A stretch of DNA of 64,000 bases from Alloboseaceae bacterium BT-24-1 (GTDB lineage: Bacteria > Pseudomonadota > Alphaproteobacteria > Rhizobiales > Beijerinckiaceae). Position numbers and translations under genes: made by a program. Under the pieces are notes generated by a model that did not search any database, was not told the DNA's origin, and saw only the letters and a program-made list of their open reading frames with translations. Below, one piece after another: positions 15,788 through 24,497 of the stretch (within the stretch, counting starts at the first letter, position 1; each line of letters starts with the position of its first letter). The DNA is taken from the NCBI GenBank assembly GCA_025846845.1, contig JAOYTL010000016.1:1-64000 (forward strand), in the 5' to 3' direction.

Positions 15788-16042
15788 TCATTGCTGCGAT
15801 GGCATCGGCAGGAGGTAAGTCAGATGACCCTGCGGATTCGTCGTCTCCACCGGTCCACTGGCGCCGTCGGGATCGCCTGCCGGAACACGTGGCTGATCGG
15901 GGTTGAATTTCTCACGAAGGGCCAGCGCACGAAGCCGCTCGAACGCAGCCACCATTCGGTCTCCGGCTATACGGCCGGCAACGACATTGCGCCGCAGCTT
16001 GTCGGCGTGGCTTCTTTCAGTGACTGATCGATTGCTGGACAT
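15788..16042 (-). CDS. Small hypothetical protein with FNPDQPRVPAGDPDG motif
   Basis: 84 residues: a basic helical N-terminus (SSNRSVTERSHADKLRRNVV, then FERLRALALRE) followed by KFNPDQPRVPAGDPDG. That sequence recurs as a linker in many rhizobial and phage-associated proteins, where it is usually followed by GQW. Here the following Trp segment is lost and the protein ends soon after, so it may be a truncated relative. GGAGG lies 12 nt before ATG 16042. Confidence 0.5.
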   Translation of the reverse strand: MSSNRSVTERSHADKLRRNVVAGRIAGDRMVAAFERLRALALREKFNPDQPRVPAGDPDGASGPVETTNPQGHLTYLLPMPSQQ

Positions 16043-16195
16043 CCGTGCGCTGACCTCCGCGACGGATACGGATATTAAGCACGGCAATGACACCGGGGAT
16101 AAGTTTTTTTAGCACGGCCGATCAAACCGACGAGCCGAGAGATTAGTCGGTGGCGCTTCGTGTATGGCGTTAAATGATAGAGCCGTAGTCCGACG

Positions 16196-16717
16196 TCACA
16201 GGCTCGCCGCCGCCCGCGCAGCCTGGTCGTACTGGCCCGAGAGCGAGCGCATCGCCGCGGCGATCTCCGACAGGCGGCCGGGGTCGATCCCGGTCGCCAG
16301 CACCGATTTCACCAGCAATTGCTCGCGGATCTGGGCGTAGCGCTTGCAGGCGTCCTCGCCGGCCGGGGTGATCGCGACGGTCTTCTCCTTGCCCTTGCGC
16401 CCGCTCTTCAGCAGCTTCAGGCGCTCGAGCTTCTTCAGCGAATAGTTCACCAGATGCGTGTCCTCGATGTTGAGGACGAGGCAGATGTCGGCGAGGCGCT
16501 TGGCCTTGCCGCGATGGTTGACGTTGTGCAGGACGAGCACGTCCATCGGCGTCAGTTCGGGAATGCCCGCGGCGGTCATGCAGCGCAGCATCCAGCGCTG
16601 GAAGGCATGCACCGTCATCGTCAGCGCGAACTCGAATTCCGACAGCGCCGGCATCGCGCCCGAGGCGAGATGGCCGGAGGAGACGATCGGGCCGAGGTCG
16701 TCGGAGGGTTGCATCAT
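16196..16717 (-). CDS. Winged-helix (MarR-type) transcriptional regulator
   Basis: 173 residues. A helical N-terminus (FEFALTMTVHAFQRWMLRCM) leads to a winged helix: LTPMDVLVLHNVNHRGKAKR, LADICLVLNIEDTHLVNYSL (recognition helix), KKLERLKLLKSGRKGKEKTV (wing), ITPAGEDACKRYAQIREQLL. This is the pattern of predicted MarR-type regulators. Two adjacent ATGs (16717, 16714) can start it. Its target is unknown. It lies downstream of, and on the same strand as, the TRAP genes, separated by repeat B1. Confidence 0.85.
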   Translation of the reverse strand: MMQPSDDLGPIVSSGHLASGAMPALSEFEFALTMTVHAFQRWMLRCMTAAGIPELTPMDVLVLHNVNHRGKAKRLADICLVLNIEDTHLVNYSLKKLERLKLLKSGRKGKEKTVAITPAGEDACKRYAQIREQLLVKSVLATGIDPGRLSEIAAAMRSLSGQYDQAARAAASL

Positions 16718-16753
16718 GCGGTGCCGAATGGAGCGCGGTAGGGTGAGGGGCCT

Positions 16754-16895
16754 CCTTCTCCCCTCGGGGGAGAAGGTGTCTGCGAAGCGGACGGATGAGG
16801 GCGGTACGACGGGGTGAGAGTCGGACAGGTTGAGCCCGTCCTTCCCTCATCCGTCAGCGCTTCGCGCTGCCACCTTCTCCCCCGAGGGGAGAAGG
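16754..16895. repeat. Palindromic repeat family B, copy 1
   Basis: Both ends carry the same self-complementary block: CCTTCTCCCCTCGGGGGAGA at 16754 on, and its mirror CCTTCTCCCCCGAGGGGAGA at 16873 on. The interior has CGGATGAGGGCGGT and CCTCATCCGTCAGCGCTTCG, also partly complementary. The whole is a nested inverted repeat of about 142 bp. A second copy lies at 35738. Confidence 0.88.
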
Positions 16896-16924
16896 GACGT
16901 ACGCCGCTCGGCCGTCTTTGGCCC

Positions 16925-17920
16925 TCACATCTTCTTATAAGCGTCGACGATCGCCTGGCCGTCCGCGCCGGCCTTCTTCAGCCAGTCGGTGGTCAGGGTC
17001 TCGCCGGCCTTCTTGAAGCCATCCTTGAGGGCGGGCGATGGCGCGTTGACCTTCATGCCCTTGGCCTTGAGCTGGTCGAGATACCAGTTGGTCTTCTCTT
17101 CCCAGGTCTTCCAGCCGCGGGCTTCGGCGTCGGCCGAGGCCTTCAGGATCGCGTCCTGCGTCGGCTTGTCGAGCGCGGCGAAGGCGGCCTTGTTGACGAA
17201 GGTGGCGTTCTTCGGGATCCAGGCCTGGACGTCGTAGAAATGTGTCAGCGTCTCCCAGGCCTTCGAGTCGTAGCCTGTGCCGCCCGACGACATGAACGAG
17301 TTGACCACGCCCGTCGCCAGCGCCTGCGGCAGTTCCGCGGCCTGGATCGTCACCGACTGCATGCCGAGGATTTCGCCGAGGCGGGTCGTGCCGACATTAT
17401 AGGCCCGCCATTTCAGGCCCTTCATGTCCTCGATCGTGTTGATCTCCTTCTTGGCGTAGACGCCCTGCGGCGCCCAGGGGACCATGAAGAGGAGCTTGAT
17501 GCCCTGGCTGTCGAGCTTCTTCTCGACCGCCGCCTTCGAGGCCGCATAGAGCTTCTTCGACTCGACGAAGGAGGTCGCCAGGAACGGTACGACGTCGATG
17601 CCGAAGACCGGGTCCTCGTTCTCGTGCAGCGACATCAGCACCTCGCCCATCTGGGCCTGGCCGGTCTGGACGGCGCGCTTGATCTCCGGCGCCTTGAACA
17701 GGGAGGCGTTGGCGTGGACGGTGATCGAGAGCTTGCCTCCGGTCGCCGCCTCGACGTCCTTGGCGAAGGTGGCGAGGTTTTCGCTGTGCGGGTTATCCGA
17801 CGGGTAGGCCGCCGGCAGGTTCCACTTCGCCTGGGCGAAGGCCGCCGGGGCGGCGAGTGAAAGGCTCGCGGCGGCGACGCCGGCGACGAGCATGCCCTTG
17901 ATGAAATCGCTGCGCTTCAT
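16925..17920 (-). CDS. dctP: TRAP transporter solute-binding protein (DctP family)
   Basis: 331 residues: signal peptide (MKRSDFIKGMLVAGVAAASL, cleavage near AFA), then a DctP fold with WNLPAAYPSDNPHSENL, VHANASLFKAPEIKRAVQTG, MKGLKWRAYNVGTTRLGEIL and the substrate-clamp region PQALATGVVNSFMSSGGTGY. It captures an organic anion in the periplasm for DctQM. It is the last gene of the dctQ-dctM-dctP order on the minus strand, 32 nt after dctM. The substrate is inferred only from the divergent oxoprolinase. Confidence 0.92.
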   Translation of the reverse strand: MKRSDFIKGMLVAGVAAASLSLAAPAAFAQAKWNLPAAYPSDNPHSENLATFAKDVEAATGGKLSITVHANASLFKAPEIKRAVQTGQAQMGEVLMSLHENEDPVFGIDVVPFLATSFVESKKLYAASKAAVEKKLDSQGIKLLFMVPWAPQGVYAKKEINTIEDMKGLKWRAYNVGTTRLGEILGMQSVTIQAAELPQALATGVVNSFMSSGGTGYDSKAWETLTHFYDVQAWIPKNATFVNKAAFAALDKPTQDAILKASADAEARGWKTWEEKTNWYLDQLKAKGMKVNAPSPALKDGFKKAGETLTTDWLKKAGADGQAIVDAYKKM

Positions 17921-17952
17921 GGTGTTCTCCGTTCCCTCTTGGCGATTATGTA

Positions 17953-19260
17953 TCATTGCGGAAAGGCGAGCTGGGGCAAGATCATCACGATCTGCGGGAA
18001 GATCGTGATGATCGCGACCGCAGCGACGAGCAGGAAGAAGAACGGCAGCGCCGCGAGCGCGACCGTGTTCGAATCCTTGCCCGACATGGTCTGCAGGACG
18101 AACAGGTTGAAGCCGACCGGTGGCGAGACCTCCGCCATCTCGACGATCAGCACCAGGAAGATGCCGAACCAGACCAGGTCGAAGCCGGCGGCTTTGATCA
18201 TCGGCAGCACGATCGCGGTCGTCAGCACGATCATCGAGATGCCGTCGAGCGCGGCGCCGAGGATGATGTACATCACGGTCAGCGCTGCGATCAGCGCGTA
18301 GGGCGACAGGTGCAGCGAGTCGACCCAGGCGGCGAGCGCGGCCGGGATGCCGGTATAGGCCATCGAGGTCGACATGAAGGAGGCGCCGGCCAGGATCAGC
18401 ATGATCATGCAGGTGATCCGCGTCGTGCCCATCACGCTCTGCCAGAAGGCCTCCTTGGTCAGCGAGCCCGACCACCAGGCGATGCCGAAGGAACCGAGCA
18501 CGCCCCAGGCCGCGCATTCCGTCGCCGTCGCCCAGCCGAGCAGCAGCGACAGGAAGACCAGCGCGATCAGCAGCATGCAGGGGATTAGGTTGGCCGACTC
18601 CCTGAGTTTCTCGCGCAGCGCCATCTTCGGTTCGGCCGGCGGCGCCTTGTCGGGATTCAGCAGATGCCAGACGACGATGTAGCCGGAATAGAGCGCCATC
18701 ACGAGCAGGCCGGGCAGGAAGCCGGCGAGGAAGATCTGGATGATCGAGACATTCGCCGCCACCGCATAGACCACCATGGTGATCGAAGGCGGGATCAGGA
18801 TGCCGAGCGTGCCGGCGCCGGCGAGCGAGCCGAGCGCAAGCTTCTCGTCATAGCCGCGGCGCTTCAGCTCGGGCAGGGCGATCTTGGCGACGGTGGCACA
18901 GGTCGCGGCCGAGGAGCCGGAGACCGAGCCGAAGATGCCGCAGGCCAGCACGTTGACGTGCATCAGCCGGCCCGGCAGCCAGTTCAGCCAGGGGGCGAGA
19001 CCACGGAACATCTCCTCGGACAGCCGTGTGCGGTAGAGGATTTCGCCCATCCAGATGAAGAGCGGCAGGGCGGCCAGCGTCCAGGAGGCGCTGTTGCCCC
19101 AGATCGTCGTCGCGAGCACCGCGCCGGCCGGGATGCCGCCGGCGACGAACTGCATCGCGACCCAGCCACAGGCCATCAGCGAAATCGCGATCCAGACGCC
19201 GCCGGCGAGCAGGATGATCAGCAGGATGAGCAGCAGCGCGGAGATTTCGATCATCGCCAT
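17953..19260 (-). CDS. dctM: TRAP transporter large permease (DctM)
   Basis: 435 residues with about 12 hydrophobic segments from MAMIEISALLLILLIILLAG onward. DctM hallmarks include FGSVSGSSAATCATVAKIAL, GAGTLGILIPPSITMVVYAV and DGISMIVLTTAIVLPMIKAA. It is the sodium-coupled transport subunit in the inner membrane. The start at 19260 is 4 nt after the dctQ stop; an ATG two codons later (19254) is also possible. Confidence 0.94.
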   Translation of the reverse strand: MAMIEISALLLILLIILLAGGVWIAISLMACGWVAMQFVAGGIPAGAVLATTIWGNSASWTLAALPLFIWMGEILYRTRLSEEMFRGLAPWLNWLPGRLMHVNVLACGIFGSVSGSSAATCATVAKIALPELKRRGYDEKLALGSLAGAGTLGILIPPSITMVVYAVAANVSIIQIFLAGFLPGLLVMALYSGYIVVWHLLNPDKAPPAEPKMALREKLRESANLIPCMLLIALVFLSLLLGWATATECAAWGVLGSFGIAWWSGSLTKEAFWQSVMGTTRITCMIMLILAGASFMSTSMAYTGIPAALAAWVDSLHLSPYALIAALTVMYIILGAALDGISMIVLTTAIVLPMIKAAGFDLVWFGIFLVLIVEMAEVSPPVGFNLFVLQTMSGKDSNTVALAALPFFFLLVAAVAIITIFPQIVMILPQLAFPQ

Positions 19261-19264
19261 CGTG

Positions 19265-19813
19265 TCAGACTCCGCTCGCCATGGCGCGCTCGACGATCTC
19301 CTCGTCGGATTGCGGCGGCGGCTTCTCGTAGCGCGGCGTCTGGCCGCGCAGCACGACATGGACGAACTCGTCGAACATGGCGATGAACAGGATGACGAGG
19401 CCGCCGGAATAGCCGAGCTGCGGAATCCACATCGGCATGGCGACGACGCCGCCGGCGACGTCATTGAACGCGTAGGACTGCCAGGTCATCACCACGGCGT
19501 GCCAGGCGAAGAAACCGGCGAAGCCGAGCCCGAGGATCAGCGAAAAGCACTCGAAGAGCCAGCGCGTGCGGCCCTGGAAACGGTCGATCAACAGGCCGAC
19601 CCGGATCATCTCGCCGGACTTGAAGGTGTGGGCGAGCCCGAGGAAGGCCATCGCCGCCATGCACCAGGAGGCGAAATCGTCACCGGCGGGGATATTGAAG
19701 CCGACCTCGCGGCCGATCGACAGCCCCATCATCAGGACGAGGATCGCGATCAGGAAGAGGCCGGCGGCATAGCCGGCGAAGAGGTAGAGCGCATCGAGGA
19801 CGCGGCGGATCAT
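19265..19813 (-). CDS. dctQ: TRAP transporter small permease (DctQ)
   Basis: 182 residues with four TM segments (FAGYAAGLFLIAILVLMMGL; MAAMAFLGLAHTF; LILGLGFAGFFAWHAVVM; YSGGLVILFIAMFDEFV) and the DctQ-typical HTFKSGEMIRVGLLIDRF between TM2 and TM3. It partners DctM in the membrane. ATG 19813 is chosen because the first TM begins ten residues later. It is first in the dctQMP operon, with its upstream region facing the oxoprolinase gene. Confidence 0.9.
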   Translation of the reverse strand: MIRRVLDALYLFAGYAAGLFLIAILVLMMGLSIGREVGFNIPAGDDFASWCMAAMAFLGLAHTFKSGEMIRVGLLIDRFQGRTRWLFECFSLILGLGFAGFFAWHAVVMTWQSYAFNDVAGGVVAMPMWIPQLGYSGGLVILFIAMFDEFVHVVLRGQTPRYEKPPPQSDEEIVERAMASGV

Positions 19814-19980
19814 GCGCGCGCCTCCGGACGGCATGTCGCCGCGCCAGCCGATTGCGTCATGCGCAAAGCAGCGGTTGCCAGGACCGGTCCTGCCATGAAA
19901 GCCTCCCCTAAGATCGGTCCGGCCCCTCAGCCATGTCCCGATCGCTAATGCCGATCCTAATCGGCGAAATGAGCTTGTCA

Positions 19981-20011
19981 ACGTTTCATCGACGATTTAT
20001 CGATGAAACGT
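19981..20011. promoter_or_regulatory. Perfect 31-bp inverted repeat, putative operator
   Basis: Two exact 12-bp arms, ACGTTTCATCGA and TCGATGAAACGT, flank the 7-bp spacer CGATTTA. TTGTCA at 19975-19980 on the plus strand and TTGACG on the minus strand flank the two arms like -35 boxes. The element therefore sits where divergent promoters for the oxoprolinase gene and the TRAP operon would overlap. The symmetry suggests a dimeric repressor or activator. Confidence 0.72.
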
Positions 20012-20046
20012 CAAAGAGCCACTATGGCCAATAATCGGGGGATCAG

Positions 20047-23000
20047 ATGACGAGCGGCCGTTGGGACTTCTGGATCGACCGTGGCGGCACCTTCACCGAC
20101 GTGATCGGCCGCGATCCTGCAGGCAAGTTGCATGCCCGCAAGCTGCTCTCCGAGAATCCCGGTGCCTATCGCGACGCCGCCGTCCAGGGCATCCGCGACC
20201 ATCTGCGGCTGAAGGCCGGCGAGCCGATTCCGGCCGGCACGGTCGGCGAAGTCCGCATGGGCACGACGGTCGCGACCAACGCGCTGCTCGAGCGCAAGGG
20301 CGACCGCACCCTGCTCGTCACCACCAAGGGCTTCCGCGACGCGCTGCGCATCGGCTACCAGGCCCGGCCCGATATCTTCGCCAAGGAGATCATCAAGCCC
20401 GAGCAGCTCTATGACGCCGTCGTCGAGGTCGAGGAGCGCGTGCTCGCCGACGGTTCGGTCGAGAAGGCCGCCGACGAAGCCGCGATCCGCACTGCGCTGC
20501 AGGCGCAATACGATGCCGGCTTCCGCGCCGTCGCAATCGCCTTCATGCACGGCTATCGCTATCCGGCGCATGAGCAGCTCGCCGCCAGGGTCGCCCGTGA
20601 GATCGGCTTCCCCCAGGTCTCGGTCAGCTATGAGGTCTCGCCGCTGATCAAGCTGGTCGGGCGCGGCGACACCGCTGTCGTCGACGCCTACCTCTCGCCG
20701 ATCCTTGCCCGCTATGTCGCCCAGGTCTCGGAAGAGCTCGACATCGCCCGCACCGGCGCGCGGCTGATGTTCATGATGTCCTCGGGCGGCCTCACCGCCG
20801 CCGAGCTGTTCCAGGGCAAGGACGCGATCCTGTCCGGTCCCGCCGGCGGCGTCGTCGGCTTGGCCGAGACCGGCCGCTCGGCCGGTTTCGACAAGGTCAT
20901 CGGCTTCGACATGGGCGGCACCTCGACCGACGTCGCCCATTTCGACGGCGAATATGAGCGCGCCTTTGAGACCGAGGTCGCCGGCGTGCGCATGCGTGCC
21001 CCGATGATGCTGATTCATACGGTTGCGGCCGGTGGTGGGTCCATTTTGCATTATGACGGCTCGCGCTTCCGCGTCGGCCCCGATTCCGCCGGCGCCAATC
21101 CCGGCCCGGCCGCCTATCGCCGCGGCGGGCCGCTTGCCGTGACCGACGCCAACGTCATGGTCGGTAAGCTGATCCCGTCCTATTTCCCGGCGATCTTCGG
21201 CCCCGACCAGGACCAGGCGCTCGATGTCGAAACGGTCCGCGAAAAATTCGCGACGCTTGCGGCCGAGGTTGGCGATGGTCGCTCGCCCGAGGAGGTCGCC
21301 GACGGCTTCGTCCAGATCGCCGTCGCCAACATGGCCGAGGCGATCAAGAAGATCTCGGTCCAGCGCGGTTACGACATCACCCGCTATGCGCTGAACTCCT
21401 TCGGCGGCGCCGGCGGCCAGCATGCCTGCCTCGTCGCCGACGCGCTCGGCATCAAGACCGTGCTGCTGCACCCGTTCTCCGGCCTGCTTTCGGCCTATGG
21501 CATGGGCCTCGCCGAGATCCGTGCCACCCGCACGGCGGCACTCGACGTCCCGCTCGACGCCGAGGCCAAGGCCGCGATCGGCGTGGTCGCCGACCGGCTG
21601 GGCGCCGAGGCGAAGGGCGAGGTTGCAGGGCAGGGCGTCGCCGAGGCCGATATCGCCATCCATGCCCGCGCTCATATCCGCTATGCCGGTACCGACACCG
21701 CGATCGCGACGCCCTTCGGCAGCCGCGCCGAGATGCAGGAGGCCTTCCAGGCGGCGCACAAGGCCCGCTTCGGCTTCATGGACGAGACCAAGGCGCTGGT
21801 CGTTGAGGCCGTCGAGGTCGAGGCCGTCGGTGGCGGTGCCCGTTTCGAGGAAGCTGCGGCCGCGGAGAACGCCGGCGAGCCCGGCATCGCCGAGCGCACC
21901 CGCTTCTTCTCGAAGGGGCAATGGCACGAGGCAGCGATCGTCCGGCGCGAGGCGATGGCGCGGGGCCAGGGCATTGCCGGGCCGGCCATCGTGATCGAAC
22001 CGAACCAGACCGTGGTGGTCGAGGATGGCTGGACCGCGAAGCTGACCGCCAAGGACCATCTCGTCCTGACCCGCAGCAAGGCGCTGGTCCAGAACGCCGC
22101 AATCGGCACCAAGGCCGATCCGGTCATGCTCGAGATCTTCAACAACCTGTTCATGTCGATCGCCGAGCAGATGGGCGTGACGCTGCAGAACACCGCCTAT
22201 TCCGTGAACATCAAGGAGCGGCTCGACTTCTCCTGCGCGGTCTTTGCGTCGGATGCCTCGCTTGTCGCCAACGCCCCGCATATGCCGGTCCATCTTGGCT
22301 CGATGGATAAGTCGGTCGAGACCGTCATCAAGAACAACCCGGTGATCAAGCCCGGCGACGTCTACTGCCTGAACGCGCCCTATAATGGCGGCACGCACCT
22401 GCCCGACATCACGGTCTGCACGCCGGTCTTCGACAATGAGGACAGGGAGATCCTGTTCTGGGTCGCGAGCCGGGGCCACCATGCCGATGTCGGCGGCACC
22501 GCGCCGGGCTCGATGTCGCCGCTCGCCACGAACATCGAGGAAGAAGGCGTCTATATCGACAACTTCAAGATCGTCGATCAGGGCCGCTTCTGCGAGGAGG
22601 ATCTGGTCAAGCTCCTGACCGGCGCGCGCTATCCGGTCCGCAACGTCGTGCAGAACGTCAACGACCTGAAGGCCCAGATCGCCGCCAACGAGAAGGGCGT
22701 GGCGGAGCTGAAGAAGATGATCCGCTCCTTCGGCCTCGACGTCGTCCAGGCCTATATGGGCCATGTCCAGGACAATGCCGCCGAGAGCGTCGCGCGCCTG
22801 CTGACGAAGCTGCACGACGCCGAGTTCACCTATCCGATGGACCAGGGCTGCGCGATCAAGGTGAAGATCACCATCGATCGCGACAAGCGCGAGGCCACCG
22901 TCGACTTCACCGGCACCTCGCCGCAGCGCGAGGACAATTTCAACGCGCCGGCGCCCGTCACCCGCGCCGCCGTGCTCTATGTCTTCCGCGTCATGGTCGA

Positions 23001-23646
23001 CGACGCGATCCCGATGAACGCCGGGTGCCTGCGGCCGATCAAGGTGATCGTGCCGGAAGGCTCGATGCTGGCGCCGCGCTATCCGGCCGCCGTCGTCGCC
23101 GGCAATGTCGAGGTCAGCCAGGCGGTGACCAACACGCTGTTCGGCGCACTCGAGGCGATGTCGTCCTCGCAGGGCACGATGAACAACCTGACCTTCGGCA
23201 ACGACCAGTACCAGTACTACGAGACGATCTGCTCGGGCTCGCCGGCCGGGCCGGGCTTCAACGGCACCTCGGGCGTGCACGTCCACATGACCAATTCGCG
23301 CCTGACAGATCCGGAGATCCTGGAGACGCGTTTCCCGGTAGTACTGGAGGACTTCCACATCCGGCTGGGTTCGGGCGGCAAGGGCGAGTGGAATGCCGGC
23401 GACGGCACCAGCCGCACCATCCGTTTCCTCAAGACAATGGACTGCGCCATCCTCGCCTCGCATCGCAAGGTCAGGCCCTTCGGCATGAAGGGCGGTGAAT
23501 CCGGCGAACTCGGCAGGACGCTGGTCCGGCGCCTTTCGGGCGCGGTCGAGGAACTCAAGCCGAGCGACCAGACGCTGCTGCAGGCCGGCGAAGCCGTCAC
23601 CGTGATCACGCCGACGGCCGGCGGCTATGGAAAGCGCAAGGGCTGA
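20047..23646 (+). CDS. Fused hydantoinase A/B, 5-oxoprolinase-type ATPase
   Basis: 1199 residues. The N-terminal half is HyuA-like (about 1-680): WIDRGGTFTDVIGRDPAGKL, MGTTVATNALLERKGDR, MSSGGLTAAELFQGKDAILS, GFDMGGTSTDVAHFDGEYER. The C-terminal half is HyuB-like (about 690-1199): DPVMLEIFNNLFMSIAEQMG, NAPHMPVHLGSMDKSV, NAPYNGGTHLPDITVCTPVF, GRGHHADVG-like. This single-chain organisation is that of ATP-dependent 5-oxoprolinase, which opens 5-oxo-L-proline to glutamate. Related fused enzymes open other lactams or hydantoins, so the substrate is open. It is divergent from a TRAP transporter across a palindrome. Confidence 0.9.
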   Translation: MTSGRWDFWIDRGGTFTDVIGRDPAGKLHARKLLSENPGAYRDAAVQGIRDHLRLKAGEPIPAGTVGEVRMGTTVATNALLERKGDRTLLVTTKGFRDALRIGYQARPDIFAKEIIKPEQLYDAVVEVEERVLADGSVEKAADEAAIRTALQAQYDAGFRAVAIAFMHGYRYPAHEQLAARVAREIGFPQVSVSYEVSPLIKLVGRGDTAVVDAYLSPILARYVAQVSEELDIARTGARLMFMMSSGGLTAAELFQGKDAILSGPAGGVVGLAETGRSAGFDKVIGFDMGGTSTDVAHFDGEYERAFETEVAGVRMRAPMMLIHTVAAGGGSILHYDGSRFRVGPDSAGANPGPAAYRRGGPLAVTDANVMVGKLIPSYFPAIFGPDQDQALDVETVREKFATLAAEVGDGRSPEEVADGFVQIAVANMAEAIKKISVQRGYDITRYALNSFGGAGGQHACLVADALGIKTVLLHPFSGLLSAYGMGLAEIRATRTAALDVPLDAEAKAAIGVVADRLGAEAKGEVAGQGVAEADIAIHARAHIRYAGTDTAIATPFGSRAEMQEAFQAAHKARFGFMDETKALVVEAVEVEAVGGGARFEEAAAAENAGEPGIAERTRFFSKGQWHEAAIVRREAMARGQGIAGPAIVIEPNQTVVVEDGWTAKLTAKDHLVLTRSKALVQNAAIGTKADPVMLEIFNNLFMSIAEQMGVTLQNTAYSVNIKERLDFSCAVFASDASLVANAPHMPVHLGSMDKSVETVIKNNPVIKPGDVYCLNAPYNGGTHLPDITVCTPVFDNEDREILFWVASRGHHADVGGTAPGSMSPLATNIEEEGVYIDNFKIVDQGRFCEEDLVKLLTGARYPVRNVVQNVNDLKAQIAANEKGVAELKKMIRSFGLDVVQAYMGHVQDNAAESVARLLTKLHDAEFTYPMDQGCAIKVKITIDRDKREATVDFTGTSPQREDNFNAPAPVTRAAVLYVFRVMVDDAIPMNAGCLRPIKVIVPEGSMLAPRYPAAVVAGNVEVSQAVTNTLFGALEAMSSSQGTMNNLTFGNDQYQYYETICSGSPAGPGFNGTSGVHVHMTNSRLTDPEILETRFPVVLEDFHIRLGSGGKGEWNAGDGTSRTIRFLKTMDCAILASHRKVRPFGMKGGESGELGRTLVRRLSGAVEELKPSDQTLLQAGEAVTVITPTAGGYGKRKG

Positions 23647-23680
23647 GGCTTAGGTCTGGTCTTCGAGACGGAGACGGACC

Positions 23681-24376
23681 ATGCCCCAGACCTGGATGAT
23701 CACCGGTGCCAATCGCGGCATCGGCCTGGCGTTGACAATGGAATTGCTGCGGCGAGGCGACCATGTCGTCGCCGCGGCGCGCGATCCCTGGGGCGGGGCT
23801 CTGGCGGAGGTGGCGGGCGGGCAAGCCGGGACGCTGACTCCGCTCGAGCTCGACGTAACCTCGGACAAAAGCATCGCCGCGGCCAAGCAGGCGCTCGACG
23901 GCAAGCCGATCGATGTGCTCGTCAACAATGCCGGCGTTTACGGGCCGCGTGACAAGCAGTCGGCGCTCGACATGGATTTCAAGGCCTGGCGCGAGGTCTT
24001 CGAGGTCAATGTCTACGCGCCGCTCAGGGTGGCGCAGGCCTTCCTGCCCAATGTCGAGGCGGGCTCCGGCCGCAAGATCGTGACGATCTCGAGCCGCATG
24101 GGCTCGATCGGCTCGAACCCCTCCGGGGCGGTGGCCTATCGCTCCTCGAAGACGGCGGTGAACATGGTCATGGTCGCCTTCGGCAATGCCGTGCGCGACA
24201 GCGAGGTCGCGGTGCTGCTCTTCCATCCCGGCTGGGTGCGCACCGATATGGGTGGCGGCGGCGCCGATATCCCGCCGACCGAGAGCGCCGCCGGGCTGAT
24301 CGCGACGATCGACGCCTCGGGGATGGCCCAGACCAACAGCTTTCGGAACTGGAAGGGCGAGGCGATTCCGTGGTGA
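23681..24376 (+). CDS. Short-chain dehydrogenase/reductase
   Basis: 231 residues: Rossmann motif TGANRGIGLAL near residue 8, NNAGVYG, catalytic SSRMGS...YRSSK (Tyr-x3-Lys), and HPGWVRTDMGG. The layout matches C-factor-like SDRs, with no long C-terminal substrate lid. The substrate is unknown. It lies 34 nt after the oxoprolinase gene on the same strand, so cotranscription is possible. A repeat element follows directly. Confidence 0.88.
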   Translation: MPQTWMITGANRGIGLALTMELLRRGDHVVAAARDPWGGALAEVAGGQAGTLTPLELDVTSDKSIAAAKQALDGKPIDVLVNNAGVYGPRDKQSALDMDFKAWREVFEVNVYAPLRVAQAFLPNVEAGSGRKIVTISSRMGSIGSNPSGAVAYRSSKTAVNMVMVAFGNAVRDSEVAVLLFHPGWVRTDMGGGGADIPPTESAAGLIATIDASGMAQTNSFRNWKGEAIPW

Positions 24377-24380
24377 TCGT

Positions 24381-24488
24381 CTAGAGCATTTTCAAGCGAA
24401 GTGGAGACCGGTTTGCGTGAAGAAAATGCGTTAAAACAAAGAGCTAGAGCCTTTTTCGCGGTTCGGAGAAGCGCGGAAAGGCTCTAGC
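24381..24488. repeat. Rhizobial interspersed repeat (family C)
   Basis: It contains GAGCATTTTCAAGCGAAGTG and, 30 nt later, GAAGAAAATGCG, with complementary GCATTTTC (24386-24393) and GAAAATGC (24423-24430). A second hairpin CTAGAGCCTTT/AAAGGCTCTAG (24445-24488) follows. The first block is a well-known type of intergenic repeat in Rhizobiales genomes. It separates the convergent SDR and LysE genes, where it may stop or stabilise transcripts. Confidence 0.8.
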
Positions 24489-24497
24489 CGCTGAAGC

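Noticed and set aside
20011..23463. A 1150-codon open frame on the minus strand opposite the oxoprolinase gene
   Set aside because: It lies antisense to a well-conserved enzyme, has shadow composition (Arg, Asp, Gly, Ala, Val, Leu with no domain) and no ribosome site. Long antisense frames are expected at this GC content.
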